64,000 nt of DNA from Bacteroides sp. (GCA_030151885.1 JASLCG010000003.1:33829-97828); one strand, 5' to 3'; shown: positions 44,581 through 53,230, numbered from the stretch's first letter. A program made the numbers and translations. The notes: generated by a model from the sequence alone, not told the origin.

Positions 44581-46149
44581 CTATTTTGCAAAGCTTACAG
44601 AACGAGTCTCTCTAATTACTGTAATTTTCACTTGTCCAGGATAAGTCATCTCGTCTTGGATTTTTTGTGCTATCTCAGCAGATAGTTTTTCTGAGTCAGT
44701 ATCATTAATTTTATCGGCACCAACAATAACTCTTAGCTCTCTACCAGCTTGTATAGCATATGTTTTTGTAACACCAGGGTAAGAAGAAGCTATTTCTTCT
44801 AAATCATTTAGACGTTTGATATATGCTTCAACAATTTCTCTACGTGCTCCAGGTCTAGAACCAGATATTGCATCACAAACTTGTACTATTGGTGCTATTA
44901 AGCTAGTCATTTCAACTTCATCATGGTGTGCACCGATTGCATTACATACATCAGGTTTTTCTTTGAACTTCTCAGCTAACTTCATTCCAAGAAGTGCGTG
45001 TGGTAATTCTGGCTCTTCGTCAGGAACTTTACCTATATCGTGTAAAAGACCAGCTCTTTTAGCTTTCTTAGGATTTAATCCAAGTTCAGATGCCATTACA
45101 GCACATAAATTAGCTGTCTCTCTAGAGTGCTGTAATAGATTTTGTCCATAAGAAGAGCGGTATTTCATTTTACCTATCATTCTGATAAGCTCTGGATGCA
45201 AGCCGTGTATTCCTAAGTCTATAGTTGTACGTTTACCAGTCTCAATTATTTCTTCTTCAATCTGCTTACGCACTTTAGATACTACTTCTTCAATTCTAGC
45301 AGGGTGAATACGTCCGTCAGTAACTAACTGATGTAATGCTAGACGAGCAATTTCTCTTCGAACAGGGTCAAAAGCTGATAAAACAATAGCTTCAGGAGTG
45401 TCGTCTACAACAATTTCTACTCCAGTAGCAGCCTCTAGAGCTCTAATGTTTCTACCTTCTCGGCCAATGATTCTACCTTTAATTTCGTCCGATTCAATAT
45501 GAAATACAGTAACAGAGTTTTCAATAGCTGTTTCTGTTGCTACACGCTGAATAGATTGGATAACTATTCTTTTAGCCTCCATGTTTGCAGTCATTTTAGC
45601 ATCATCAATGATATCATTAATATAGGATTGAGCTTCACTTTTAGCTACTTCTTTTAATGATTCAATTAATTGTCCTTTAGCTTCATCAGCAGATAGTCCT
45701 GATAAGTTTTCTAGTATTTCAATCTTTTGGTTCTTTACTTTATCTAGTTCTTCTTGTTTCTTTTCAATAATAACTAGTTGATTTTCAAGATTTGATTTAA
45801 TAGCCTCAACTTCAGTATGTTTCTTGCGTAAATCTTCTTGATTTTGTTTAATGTTGATTTCTCTTTGCTTTAGTTTACTTTCAACACGTTGGATTTTTTG
45901 ATTTCTAATTGAAACTTCTTTTTCTAGGTCAGCCTTTTTATTTAAGAACTTTTCCTTGACTTCTAATAATTTATTCTTTTTAATAACTTCGGCATCTTCT
46001 TCAGCCTTTTGTAGTAACTCCTTAGATTTATCTTCTGCTTCATCTAAAATCTGTTGATACTTCTTGCGAAGTACAGATTTATTAAGGAGAAATAATACTA
46101 CTCCCCCTGCAATAAAGCAGATAATTGGTATTAAGATTGTTTGTATCAT
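44581..46149 (-). CDS. rny: Ribonuclease Y
   Basis: A 522-residue membrane-anchored endoribonuclease that starts mRNA decay. One N-terminal membrane span (about 4-22; IPIICFIAGGVVLFLL) is followed by a long coiled coil (about 25-150), a KH domain with the GxxG loop RIIGREGRNIRALE (about 226-239), and an HD domain with HSRETANLCAVMAS and LLHDIGKVP (His370/Asp371). Length and order are typical. It lies behind zapA on the same strand, with two hairpins in the 151-base gap. Confidence 0.97.
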   Translation of the reverse strand: MIQTILIPIICFIAGGVVLFLLNKSVLRKKYQQILDEAEDKSKELLQKAEEDAEVIKKNKLLEVKEKFLNKKADLEKEVSIRNQKIQRVESKLKQREINIKQNQEDLRKKHTEVEAIKSNLENQLVIIEKKQEELDKVKNQKIEILENLSGLSADEAKGQLIESLKEVAKSEAQSYINDIIDDAKMTANMEAKRIVIQSIQRVATETAIENSVTVFHIESDEIKGRIIGREGRNIRALEAATGVEIVVDDTPEAIVLSAFDPVRREIARLALHQLVTDGRIHPARIEEVVSKVRKQIEEEIIETGKRTTIDLGIHGLHPELIRMIGKMKYRSSYGQNLLQHSRETANLCAVMASELGLNPKKAKRAGLLHDIGKVPDEEPELPHALLGMKLAEKFKEKPDVCNAIGAHHDEVEMTSLIAPIVQVCDAISGSRPGARREIVEAYIKRLNDLEEIASSYPGVTKTYAIQAGRELRVIVGADKINDTDSEKLSAEIAQKIQDEMTYPGQVKITVIRETRSVSFAK

Positions 46150-46180
46150 TGTAAAATTATGTTTTATATAAAAAACAAAC

Positions 46181-46217
46181 GCACTGCTTAGTTTAAATGT
46201 AAACTAAAAGGCAGTGC
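46181..46217 (-). terminator. Hairpin between zapA and rny
   Basis: GCACTGC plus TTAGTTTA pair with TAAACTAA plus GCAGTGC, with a 3-base bulge, followed on the minus strand by GTTTGTTTTTTAT. This is a good terminator and suggests rny has its own promoter or is expressed by read-through. A second small hairpin (ACATTCT at 46258-46264 with AGAATGT at 46273-46279) lies just upstream. Confidence 0.75.
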
Positions 46218-46300
46218 ATGAATTTCTAATTTTGTTAATATTTAAAATAGCTTCTACACATTCTGAACTACTAGAATGTATAATGAATTTATCTTTTGAA

Positions 46301-46606
46301 TTATATAGTATTATTATCTAAAGCTTTGATAATAAGTTTATCTAACTCATTTATTTTATCTTTATATGGCTTAGCTGTGTACTCTTTCTCTATTTTAAGT
46401 CTTTTAAGTATAGATTGGTATGCAACTAAAGCTAGTATATCTTCTTTAGAGAATTCCTCGTCTTGAAATTTATTAGTTACTGCTAGTATCATTTCATCTA
46501 CTCTTTCTGCAGCAGCTCTAACTAATTCTTCTTCTTCTTTATCAATAGTTAGTGTAAATTTCTTAGCGTTGAATCTTATATTCGCTATCATTTTTTCTTT
46601 ATCCAT
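46301..46606 (-). CDS. zapA: Cell division protein ZapA
   Basis: A 101-residue ZapA-like protein that binds and bundles FtsZ at the division ring. The N-terminal globular part (IANIRFNAKKFTLTIDKEEE) contains the family's strand-helix pattern, followed by ELVRAAAERVDEMI and a C-terminal helix/coiled coil (ALVAYQSILKRLKIEKEY). Met6 is an alternative start. It follows a small coiled-coil gene by 9 bases, an order conserved in Bacteroidales (coiled-coil gene, zapA, rny). Confidence 0.88.
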   Translation of the reverse strand: MDKEKMIANIRFNAKKFTLTIDKEEEELVRAAAERVDEMILAVTNKFQDEEFSKEDILALVAYQSILKRLKIEKEYTAKPYKDKINELDKLIIKALDNNTI

Positions 46607-46615
46607 AAGAGTTGT

Positions 46616-46912
46616 TTAAATTGAATTTATTAAATCCATGCACTTTTGAACTTCACTCTTAAGTTTTGATAATCTCTTCTGGGTGTCTTTTATATCTTGT
46701 CTATTTGAGTTGATTACCAAGCTAGCCTTCAAATAGGTGTAATCTTTAGAGAGGTTATCGTAATCCTTAGTTAGCTTACTATTTTTATCTTGTTCTTCTT
46801 TATAAGCTTTATTGAGTATATCATACTTAGTTTTAAGCTCATTAAATTGGATTAATAATTGTCGTAATCTATTTTCAAATTTTTCTAAAATCTCTTTTTG
46901 ATCTTTATTCAT
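46616..46912 (-). CDS. Small coiled-coil protein upstream of zapA
   Basis: A 98-residue protein that is almost wholly coiled coil (NRLRQLLIQFNELKTKYDIL, then NKAYKEEQDKNSKLTKDYDN), with no enzymatic motif. By position and shape it resembles ZapB-type FtsZ-ring partners, but that is inference from the zapA neighbour 9 bases downstream. A -33/-7 promoter pair lies 20-50 bases upstream, so it starts this transcript. Confidence 0.75.
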   Translation of the reverse strand: MNKDQKEILEKFENRLRQLLIQFNELKTKYDILNKAYKEEQDKNSKLTKDYDNLSKDYTYLKASLVINSNRQDIKDTQKRLSKLKSEVQKCMDLINSI

Positions 46913-46932
46913 TTTTCACACCACATAATGTA

Positions 46933-46962
46933 CAAAAATACAATTTTACTCTAAATATCAAA
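46933..46962 (-). promoter_or_regulatory. Promoter (TTTG, 18 bases, TATTTTTG; minus strand) for the zapA operon
   Basis: -7 box TATTTTTG is the complement of 46933-46940 and -33 TTTG the complement of 46959-46962. The spacer is 18 bases, close to the usual 19-21. Confidence 0.65.
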
Positions 46963-47087
46963 AATATTTATCTTTAATTTATAAGCTATATAATAGCCTA
47001 AATCAAACTTTATTGAAGTTATATATTCTCTGACATGTTTTGTTTAATAAAAATTTATATTATAATCGCTATCTATATATAAATAGT

Positions 47088-47095
47088 TACATTTG
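47088..47095 (+). promoter_or_regulatory. -7 box (TACATTTG) for the SGNH hydrolase gene
   Basis: Matches TAnnTTTG, 19 bases before the ATG at 47115; it rules out the 25-residue in-frame extension upstream. Confidence 0.6.
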
Positions 47096-47114
47096 TTTTA
47101 GAAAAAATATTACT

Positions 47115-47783
47115 ATGAATAAATATTATACTTATTTAATCGCAGGTTTTTTATTAATCTGTACAAGCCTGAATGTAGTTGCTCAAGAACGTAAATACTC
47201 AACATTTTACTATCAGAGAAGTACTTTATTTGAGCAGTTACCAATTACCAATTCAGACATTATTTTTTTAGGAAATAGCATAACTAATGGAGCTGAGTGG
47301 TTTGAACTGTTTCAAGACTCCAGAGTTAAAAATAGGGGAATTAGTGGAGATACATATATGGGCGTTTACGACCGTCTAGATCCTATATTAAAAGGACATC
47401 CTGCTAAAATATTTTTACTTATAGGAATTAATGATGTTAGTGCTGGCAGGTCTAGCCAAGAAATTGTTGAAGGTATAGGGTCAATTATTAATAAGATTAA
47501 GAAAGACTCTCCTGAAACAGAGGTTTACGTACAAAGTTTACTACCTGTAAATAGTGATTTGGGAATGTTTCAATCACATACAACTAAGCCAGAAATTGTG
47601 AATGAAATAAATAAGTCGCTTCTAGATAAATCGGAAGAATGGAAAGTTACTTATATAAATTTATACCCTCATTTTATTGATTCAGAAACTGGTAAAATGA
47701 GTTTAGAGTTTTCAAATGATGGGTTGCATTTATTAGGTCCAGGGTATTTATTGTGGGCTCAACTAATTAAAAAGTATTTATAA
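47115..47783 (+). CDS. Secreted SGNH/GDSL-type esterase
   Basis: A 222-residue exported hydrolase. The signal peptide is MNKYYTYLIAGFLLICTSLN, cut near VVA-QE. SGNH blocks are in order: I IIFLGNSITNGAEW (Ser), II NRGISGDTYMGVYDR (Gly), III LIGINDVSAG (Asn), V FSNDGLHLLGPGY (Asp/His). Relatives act as carbohydrate esterases or sialic-acid/acyl esterases; the substrate here is unknown. The start at 47115 fits the signal peptide and the -7 box. A nucleosidase gene follows 41 bases later. Confidence 0.9.
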   Translation: MNKYYTYLIAGFLLICTSLNVVAQERKYSTFYYQRSTLFEQLPITNSDIIFLGNSITNGAEWFELFQDSRVKNRGISGDTYMGVYDRLDPILKGHPAKIFLLIGINDVSAGRSSQEIVEGIGSIINKIKKDSPETEVYVQSLLPVNSDLGMFQSHTTKPEIVNEINKSLLDKSEEWKVTYINLYPHFIDSETGKMSLEFSNDGLHLLGPGYLLWAQLIKKYL

Positions 47784-47824
47784 GTAATTGATAACTATAC
47801 AATTTATATTGTTTGAAATAAAAG

Positions 47825-48415
47825 ATGGAAGAAAAAAAAATACTAGTAACATATGCTGTTCCTGAGGAACTAGTTGATATTCAATGGGATGAAAATGTAG
47901 AGTTCTTATATGTAAGAACAGGAATAGGAAAAGTTAAGTCTGCACATTATGTGACAAGTTTAATTTTAAATTTTCAGCCAGATGCAGTGTTAAATATAGG
48001 AACTGCTGGTAGTGTACAGCATAACATTGGTGATGTTTTTTGTTGTACTCAGTTTGTAGATAGAAACTTAGAGGAAGTTAGCGAAGCTCTTAACTTAGGA
48101 AGTGTAATAGATACTTCGCTGACTTTAATGGAAAAAGGTATTGCACAGCACTGGCCAAATAGAGGAGGAATTTGTAATACTGGAGATTCTTTTGTTACAT
48201 CTGCAGAAGGTATTAAAGGAGATGTTATAGATATGGAGGCTTTTGCACAAGCTTTTGTTTGCGAACAAATGGATATCCCATTTATATCTGTGAAATGTGT
48301 AACAGATATTGTTGGTAATAATTCCGTTAAAGAGTGGAAAGAGAAACTTGCTGAGGCAAATGAAAAATTAGATGATTTTTTAAATAATAAGATAAAGACA
48401 TTTTACACTAAGTAA
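47825..48415 (+). CDS. MTA/SAH nucleosidase-like protein (PNP/UDP family)
   Basis: A 196-residue nucleoside hydrolase of the PNP_UDP_1 fold. Visible blocks: VTYAVPEEL at the start (catalytic Glu region of MTAN), VLNIGTAGSVQ, CNTGDSFV, and the substrate-binding VIDMEAFAQAFVC with the Met-Glu pair that holds the ribose; ISVKCVTDIVG follows, with the catalytic Asp. It is shorter than E. coli Pfs (232), as in many Bacteroidota 'nucleosidase' entries. It may salvage methylthioadenosine or S-adenosylhomocysteine; futalosine hydrolase is a possible alternative. Confidence 0.8.
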   Translation: MEEKKILVTYAVPEELVDIQWDENVEFLYVRTGIGKVKSAHYVTSLILNFQPDAVLNIGTAGSVQHNIGDVFCCTQFVDRNLEEVSEALNLGSVIDTSLTLMEKGIAQHWPNRGGICNTGDSFVTSAEGIKGDVIDMEAFAQAFVCEQMDIPFISVKCVTDIVGNNSVKEWKEKLAEANEKLDDFLNNKIKTFYTK

Positions 48416-48431
48416 TAATTCTTAATCTCAT

Positions 48432-48469
48432 AAAAAGAGGGCTATTTTTTAATAAACAGCCCTCTTTTT
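48432..48469 (+). terminator. Terminator after the nucleosidase gene
   Basis: A 12-bp stem AAAAAGAGGGCT (48432-48443) with AGCCCTCTTTTT (48458-48469), loop 14 bases. Confidence 0.9.
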
Positions 48470-48516
48470 ATGTTTAATAACAACCTAATAAATTAAAATT
48501 TCCTTATCCATTATTG

Positions 48517-48550
48517 TACTTTTGTTATATACCATCCATTATGAAATGGA
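48517..48550 (+). promoter_or_regulatory. lutABC promoter (TACTTTTG) with a downstream palindrome
   Basis: -7 box at 48517-48524, 68 bases before lutA. In the untranslated leader, TCCATT-ATGA-AATGGA (48535-48550) is a perfect 6-bp inverted repeat right after the expected start of transcription, where a repressor could block. No regulator gene is adjacent. Confidence 0.45.
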
Positions 48551-48592
48551 AAATGAACTAATAAATAAACTACATTTAAAGAATAAACTACT

Positions 48593-49333
48593 ATGAAAAT
48601 TGGGTTATTTATCCCTTGTTATGTTAATGCTGTTTACCCAAATGTTGGGGTGGCATCTTATAAATTATTAACTAGTATGGGATTAGATGTCGATTATCCT
48701 CTCAATCAAACTTGTTGTGGACAACCGATGGCGAATGCGGGATACGAAGATAAAGTAACAGATGTGGCTAAACATTTTGATGATTTATTTAAATCTTATG
48801 ACTATATAGTTGGTCCTTCGGCTAGCTGTGTGTCTTTTGTGAAGGATCATCATCCACATATCTTAGAAAAAGAAGGCCATAAGTGTCATAGTGCTGAAAA
48901 AATATATGATATCTGTGAATTTATACATGATGTTGTAAAGCCTACTAGCTTGTCGGCTAAGTTTCCTCACAAAGTAAGTATACATAATAGCTGTCATGGG
49001 GTTCGAGAACTACACCTATCTTCACCAAGCGAAATGAATATTCCTTATAAAAACAAGCTAAGAGATTTATTGGGATTAGTAGAAGGTGTAGAGGTGTTCG
49101 AGCCTTCAAGAATAGATGAATGTTGTGGGTTTGGAGGTATGTTTTCTGTAGAAGAACAAGCGGTTTCTTCTTGTATGGGACATGATAAAGTAAAAGACCA
49201 CATGGCTACTGGTGCAGAATATATAACAGGTGCAGATAGCTCATGTATGATGCATATGCAAGGTGTTATAAAAAGAGAAAAACTACCAATTAAAACTATT
49301 CACATTGTTGAAATTTTAGCTTCAGGATTATGA
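48593..49333 (+). CDS. lutA: L-lactate utilisation protein LutA (Fe-S, CCG domains)
   Basis: A 246-residue subunit of the LutABC lactate-oxidising complex, cytoplasmic. It has two CCG (DUF224) domains with QTCCGQPMANAGY (about 39) and DECCGFGGMFS (about 176), which bind unusual Fe-S clusters. N-terminus MKIGLFIPCYVNAVYPNVG is typical. It overlaps lutB by 4 bases. The complex turns L-lactate into pyruvate. Confidence 0.95.
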   Translation: MKIGLFIPCYVNAVYPNVGVASYKLLTSMGLDVDYPLNQTCCGQPMANAGYEDKVTDVAKHFDDLFKSYDYIVGPSASCVSFVKDHHPHILEKEGHKCHSAEKIYDICEFIHDVVKPTSLSAKFPHKVSIHNSCHGVRELHLSSPSEMNIPYKNKLRDLLGLVEGVEVFEPSRIDECCGFGGMFSVEEQAVSSCMGHDKVKDHMATGAEYITGADSSCMMHMQGVIKREKLPIKTIHIVEILASGL

Positions 49334-50715
49334 GTACAAAACATTCAAAAGCTGCTGAAAGATTTTTAGCAGATCCAGCACGCGTTGATTGGCATAACGA
49401 AACCCTTTGGCTTGTTAGGTCAAAACGCGATAAGTTGAGTAAAGAAGTTCCAGAGTGGGAGCAATTAAGAGACAAGTCTAGTGCAATAAAAAAATACTCT
49501 AACAGTCATTTAGCTGAATTGTTAGTGCAATTTGAAGAGAATGCAACTAAAAATGGAGCAATTGTACATTGGGCTAAAGATGCTGAAGAATATAGAAATA
49601 TTATTTATGACATATTAAATAAGCATAATGTTAAGAAGTTTGTTAAAAGTAAATCCATGTTATCCGAGGAGTGTGAGTTAAACCCCTTCTTAATAGATAA
49701 AGGAATTGACGTTGTTGAGACAGACTTAGGTGAGCGTATTCTTCAATTAATGAACTTAGCTCCTAGTCATATAGTACTTCCTGCTATACATATTAAAAGA
49801 GAGCAGGTAGGAAAACAGTTTGAAAAAGACTTAGGAACTGAGAAAGGAAATTATGACCCTACATATTTAACTCATGCAGCTCGATTAAATTTAAGACATA
49901 AGTTTGTTGAGGCTGATGCAGCAATGACTGGTTGTAATTTTGCGATAGCTTCAACTGGCGATGTGGTAGTTTGTACGAATGAAGGAAATGCAGATATGGG
50001 AACATCTTGTCCTAAGATTAACATTGCAGCATTTGGGCTAGAGAAGGTTATTCCTAATCTAGAATCATTAGGTGTGTACACAAGACTATTAGCTCGCTCT
50101 GCTACAGGACAGCCTATAACTACTTACACATCACATTATAGAAAACCAAGAGAGGGCGGAGAGTATCACATCATTATTGTAGATAATGGAAGAACACATA
50201 TGTTGGCAGATCAAGAACATATTAACACTTTGAACTGTATTCGTTGTGGTGCATGTATGAATACCTGTCCTGTATATCGTCGAAGTGGAGGTTACTCTTA
50301 TACTTATTTCATTCCAGGTCCAATAGGTATAAACTTGGGTATGGGTAAAGATCCACAGAAGTATTATGACAATGTTTCTGCTTGCTCATTATGTTTGTCA
50401 TGTTCTAATGTGTGTCCTGCAAAGATAGACTTAGGTGAGCAAATATATAGGTGGAGACAAACTTTGCCTAAAATAGGAAAGTCCCCATTTAGTAAAAAAA
50501 TGATTTCAAATGGAATGAACTTTGTAATGAAGCGTCCAAAACTCTTTAATACATCTTTAAAAATGGCTCCAATAGTTAATTCACTACCTAGATTTATGGT
50601 TTATAATGGGTTAAATGACTGGGGTAAAAACAGAGAAATGCCAGAGTTTAAAAAAGAGAGCTTTGACACATTATGGAGAAAAAATAAAATAGAGAAGAAG
50701 GAGGCTAAAAAATGA
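49330..50715 (+). CDS. lutB: L-lactate utilisation protein LutB (Fe-S)
   Basis: A 461-residue iron-sulfur protein. The N-terminal part is a LUD-like domain (EGNADMGTSCPK, HMLADQEH). Two ferredoxin-type [4Fe-4S] motifs follow: CIRCGACMNTCPVYRR (about 302) and CSLCLSCSNVCPAKI (about 351). The C-terminal DUF3390-like tail is shortened but present. It overlaps lutA and lutC by 4 bases each. It should pass electrons from lactate oxidation onward. Confidence 0.95.
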   Translation: MSTKHSKAAERFLADPARVDWHNETLWLVRSKRDKLSKEVPEWEQLRDKSSAIKKYSNSHLAELLVQFEENATKNGAIVHWAKDAEEYRNIIYDILNKHNVKKFVKSKSMLSEECELNPFLIDKGIDVVETDLGERILQLMNLAPSHIVLPAIHIKREQVGKQFEKDLGTEKGNYDPTYLTHAARLNLRHKFVEADAAMTGCNFAIASTGDVVVCTNEGNADMGTSCPKINIAAFGLEKVIPNLESLGVYTRLLARSATGQPITTYTSHYRKPREGGEYHIIIVDNGRTHMLADQEHINTLNCIRCGACMNTCPVYRRSGGYSYTYFIPGPIGINLGMGKDPQKYYDNVSACSLCLSCSNVCPAKIDLGEQIYRWRQTLPKIGKSPFSKKMISNGMNFVMKRPKLFNTSLKMAPIVNSLPRFMVYNGLNDWGKNREMPEFKKESFDTLWRKNKIEKKEAKK

Positions 50716-51293
50716 GTAGCAGAGAAGAAATATTAAATCGAATAAAACAAAATACAAAGGCTAATAATCCAATGCCTAGCCTTGTTATGGAATCTCCTTT
50801 AACATTCAATGACAAAGTACAAAAATTCATTGAGGTAAATAAAATGGTGGGTGGAATGACTCATGTATTAACAGATGGAGAATCTATTGACGATGTAATT
50901 CAAAAAACATTTCCTGATGCGAAAAGAATAGGCTCTAATTTGCCTAATATAAACTGTGCTACTTTTAATCCAGATGATCTAGCTAAATCTCAAGACTTAG
51001 ATGGTACTGATTTAGGTATAGTAAAAGGGAAAATAGGCGTGGTTGAAAACGCTACAATTTGGATTCCTCAAGAAGTAAAACACAAATCTTTATTCTTTAT
51101 CTCGGAAGCGTTAGTAGTGCTTCTTGAAAAAGAAAAACTAGTAAACAATATGCATGAGGCATATAAGTGGTTAGATGGTAAAGAGTATGAATTTGGTGTG
51201 TTTATGTCTGGACCTTCTAAAACAGCTGATATCGAACAGGCTTTGGTGTTTGGAGCACATGGACCGCGACAAGTATTAGTCATATTGATATAA
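50712..51293 (+). CDS. lutC: L-lactate utilisation protein LutC (LUD domain)
   Basis: A 193-residue LUD-domain (DUF162) protein, third part of the LutABC lactate complex. Motifs: DLGIVKGKIGVVENATIWIP (about 96-115), and the C-terminal MSGPSKTADIEQALVFGAHG followed by PRQVLVILI. Together with lutA and lutB it forms a coupled operon that ends at a strong palindromic terminator. Confidence 0.94.
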   Translation: MSSREEILNRIKQNTKANNPMPSLVMESPLTFNDKVQKFIEVNKMVGGMTHVLTDGESIDDVIQKTFPDAKRIGSNLPNINCATFNPDDLAKSQDLDGTDLGIVKGKIGVVENATIWIPQEVKHKSLFFISEALVVLLEKEKLVNNMHEAYKWLDGKEYEFGVFMSGPSKTADIEQALVFGAHGPRQVLVILI

Positions 51294-51301
51294 CAACAAA
51301 T

Positions 51302-51335
51302 AAAAAGTCTTCTTAGAATTCTAAGAAGACTTTTT
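51302..51335 (+). terminator. Perfect palindromic terminator after lutC
   Basis: A 34-base perfect palindrome (17 bases, 51302-51318, mirrored at 51319-51335; core GTCTTCTTAGAA) followed by one further T. It also stands just after the 3' end of the minus-strand tRNA-Trp and may stop that transcript too. Confidence 0.9.
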
Positions 51336-51340
51336 TATTG

Positions 51341-51413
51341 CACGGGAAGAGAGGCTCGAACTCCCGACACCTGGTTTTGGAGACCAGTGCTCTACCAACT
51401 GAGCTATTCCCGT
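51341..51413 (-). tRNA. tRNA-Trp (anticodon CCA)
   Basis: The complement folds as a 73-base tRNA: acceptor ACGGGAA/TTCCCGT, D-arm TAGCTCAGTTGGTAGAGC, anticodon stem CTGGT/ACCAG with loop CTCCAAA (anticodon CCA, tryptophan), and T-arm GGGAGTTCGAGCCTCTC-like. Discriminator G. The 3' CCA is not coded. Confidence 0.97.
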
Positions 51414-51423
51414 ATTGCGATTG

Positions 51424-51453
51424 CAAATATACTGCTTTATTTCAAAGAAACAA
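51424..51453 (-). promoter_or_regulatory. Promoter (TTG, 19 bases, TATATTTG; minus strand) for tRNA-Trp
   Basis: -7 box is the complement of 51424-51431 and -33 TTG the complement of 51451-51453, spacer 19. It lies 10 bases before the tRNA. Confidence 0.7.
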
Positions 51454-51469
51454 GAGTCGCCATAATAAA

Positions 51470-51826
51470 TTACAATAATAATTTTTCCCAATCAGCTTCT
51501 TTAAAACCTACTAATATGCCTTTTTTAGTGATAAGAATAGGTCTTTTAACAAGCATTCCATTAGTAGCTAGTAGGTTAACTTTTTCTTGATCGCTCATAG
51601 AATCTAATTTATCTTTAAGCTGCATTTCGCGATAAATCATACCACTAGTATTAAAAAATCTTTTAATAGGTAGCTCACTTTTAGCTATCCAAGAACTTAA
51701 CTCCTTCTCAGAAGGATTATTTTCTACAATATGTCTATCTATGTATTCTATTTTGTTATCGTCAAGCCATTTTTTAGCTTTTCTACATGTCCCACATTTT
51801 GGGTATTGTATAAATAATGTATCCAT
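51470..51826 (-). CDS. ArsC/Spx-family thioredoxin-fold protein
   Basis: A 118-residue protein of the ArsC/Spx/YffB family. The N-terminal redox motif is YPKCGTCRKAKKWLDD (CxxC, about 11-14), followed by IVENNPSEKELSSWI, RFFNTSGMIYREM and the substrate-fold block LVKRPILITKKGILVGFKE. Members are arsenate reductases, Spx-type RNA-polymerase regulators, or uncharacterised YffB proteins; no arsenic genes are nearby, so arsenate reductase is not implied. It follows the uracil-DNA-glycosylase-like gene by 12 bases. Confidence 0.85.
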   Translation of the reverse strand: MDTLFIQYPKCGTCRKAKKWLDDNKIEYIDRHIVENNPSEKELSSWIAKSELPIKRFFNTSGMIYREMQLKDKLDSMSDQEKVNLLATNGMLVKRPILITKKGILVGFKEADWEKLLL

Positions 51827-51838
51827 AAGTTTATGATT

Positions 51839-52432
51839 TTAAACGTTAAAAACTTTTGTTAATGCTGTTTTATAGTATTCGGCCTTCTTCTCTACTTTTA
51901 AAGGGTATGCTCTAGAAGAAGAGGGCATTCTGTATATCTCAATATTTCTTTCATTGTAAATGACCTGGACTGAATGCCCTACTTTAGGAACCTTTAGAAT
52001 CCCAAATTGTTCACAAGCTACTTCCATTGCTTTTTCACCAGTCGTTATTATTAGTTTACAACTAGGCATTTGGTCTAATAACTTTTTGATATTTTTAGGT
52101 TCAATTACTTCTAGAAATTTATCAGAGGCATTTCCTTTTAGTCTATGCGCTTTATAAACTGTATCACAAAGTGCAAATCCTATTTCATTAAAGAATGCTT
52201 TGATCTCTTCATCTCTAAATTTCTTTTCAGTATAGTTAATAAAATGGTCTTTATTATTGAAGAAAATAATTCCCATAATCCTCCACATATCATTGGTAAA
52301 GTTGGGATAAAAGAAATAAGTACTCCACCTATTTAATGGAGGTGGGAAGGTTCCCATCATTAACACTTTTGCATTTTTAGGTAGAAAGGGTTCTAGTGGA
52401 TGTGTCTCAATATTCTTATTTTCCATAATCAT
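51839..52432 (-). CDS. Uracil-DNA-glycosylase-superfamily protein
   Basis: A 197-residue member of the UDG superfamily. Motif 1 is MMGTFPPPLNRWSTYFFYPN (about 25-44), which is typical of the family-6/mismatch group, followed by NDMWRIMGIIFF, ALCDTVYKAHR, and a C-terminal motif 2 RMPSSSRAYPL (about 169-179). It should remove damaged or deaminated bases, but the exact base is unknown. Met3 is an equally good start. It is transcribed with the ArsC/Spx-like gene. Confidence 0.8.
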   Translation of the reverse strand: MIMENKNIETHPLEPFLPKNAKVLMMGTFPPPLNRWSTYFFYPNFTNDMWRIMGIIFFNNKDHFINYTEKKFRDEEIKAFFNEIGFALCDTVYKAHRLKGNASDKFLEVIEPKNIKKLLDQMPSCKLIITTGEKAMEVACEQFGILKVPKVGHSVQVIYNERNIEIYRMPSSSRAYPLKVEKKAEYYKTALTKVFNV

Positions 52433-52467
52433 ATCAGCTTTATAATGTTTATTTATGTAAAAATAGC

Positions 52468-52475
52468 TATTTTTG
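52468..52475 (+). promoter_or_regulatory. -7 box (TATTTTTG) for the DUF5020 gene
   Basis: Matches TAnnTTTG, 24 bases before the ATG at 52500; it overlaps the in-frame TTG at 52473, which is therefore not the start. Confidence 0.65.
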
Positions 52476-52499
52476 CGACTTCATAAAAAAACATACAAA

Positions 52500-53213
52500 A
52501 TGAAACGATTTTTACTGGCAATTTGTTTTATCCTAGCTATTGGAAGTGTGTCAAAGGCACAAAACATTCAGTTACATTATGACTTTGGTAAGTCTCTTTA
52601 CAATGAATTAGATGGAAGACCTGTTTTAACATCAACAATTGAACATTTCATTCCTGATAAATTAGGTAATACATTTTTCTTTGTAGATATGAGTTACTCT
52701 AGCTCTGGTGTTACTAATGCTTATATGGAAATTTTTAGACAGTTTAAACTCTCTAAAAACTGCCCAATCAACTTGCACTTAGAATACAATGGTGGTATTG
52801 TAAAAGGGCTTACAGAGAATAACATGTTTTTAAATAATGCTTATCTAGTGGGTGGTACATACAACTTTAATACAAAAGACTTTTCTAAAGGTTTTAGTTT
52901 AAGTGTACTTTATAAGTATTTACAAAAACATGATTCTCCTCAGAGTTTTCAATTGACTGCTTCATGGTTCTTACACTTTAATAAGGCTATGTTTACTTTT
53001 TGTGGATTTGCAGATTTTTGGAGAGAGGAAACTCAGTTTGGTAAAACTATTTTCTTATCAGAACCTCAGTTCTGGTTTAATTTGAATGCTCTTAAGTGTG
53101 TAGATGATAAGTTCAAGTTAAGTGTAGGCTCAGAGGTTAAACTAAGTAATAACTTTGAAGGCAGAGATGGATTCTATTGTATTCCAACATTAGCTGTTAA
53201 ATGGACTTTCTAA
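52500..53213 (+). CDS. DUF5020-family (Tsx-like) outer-membrane beta-barrel protein
   Basis: A 237-residue exported protein with a clear signal peptide (MKRFLLAICFILAIGSVSKA, cut before QNIQLHYDFG). The mature part is alternating beta-strand with aromatic girdles (NIQLHYDFGKSLYNELDGRP, TFFFVDMSYSSSGVTNAYME) and a terminal aromatic residue (IPTLAVKWTF), as expected for a small outer-membrane barrel. It matches the DUF5020 family, which resembles the nucleoside channel Tsx. Substrate unknown. Confidence 0.82.
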   Translation: MKRFLLAICFILAIGSVSKAQNIQLHYDFGKSLYNELDGRPVLTSTIEHFIPDKLGNTFFFVDMSYSSSGVTNAYMEIFRQFKLSKNCPINLHLEYNGGIVKGLTENNMFLNNAYLVGGTYNFNTKDFSKGFSLSVLYKYLQKHDSPQSFQLTASWFLHFNKAMFTFCGFADFWREETQFGKTIFLSEPQFWFNLNALKCVDDKFKLSVGSEVKLSNNFEGRDGFYCIPTLAVKWTF

Positions 53214-53230
53214 ATAATTTAGAAATATAA

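Noticed and set aside
44816..45151. 111-codon plus-strand ORF
   Set aside because: Fully inside rny, which is strongly supported.
46150..46300. Possible small RNA (6S-like) between zapA and rny
   Set aside because: Two hairpins are present, but the region is only 151 bases, lacks the long bulged rod of 6S RNA and has no promoter on the minus strand; a terminator explains it.
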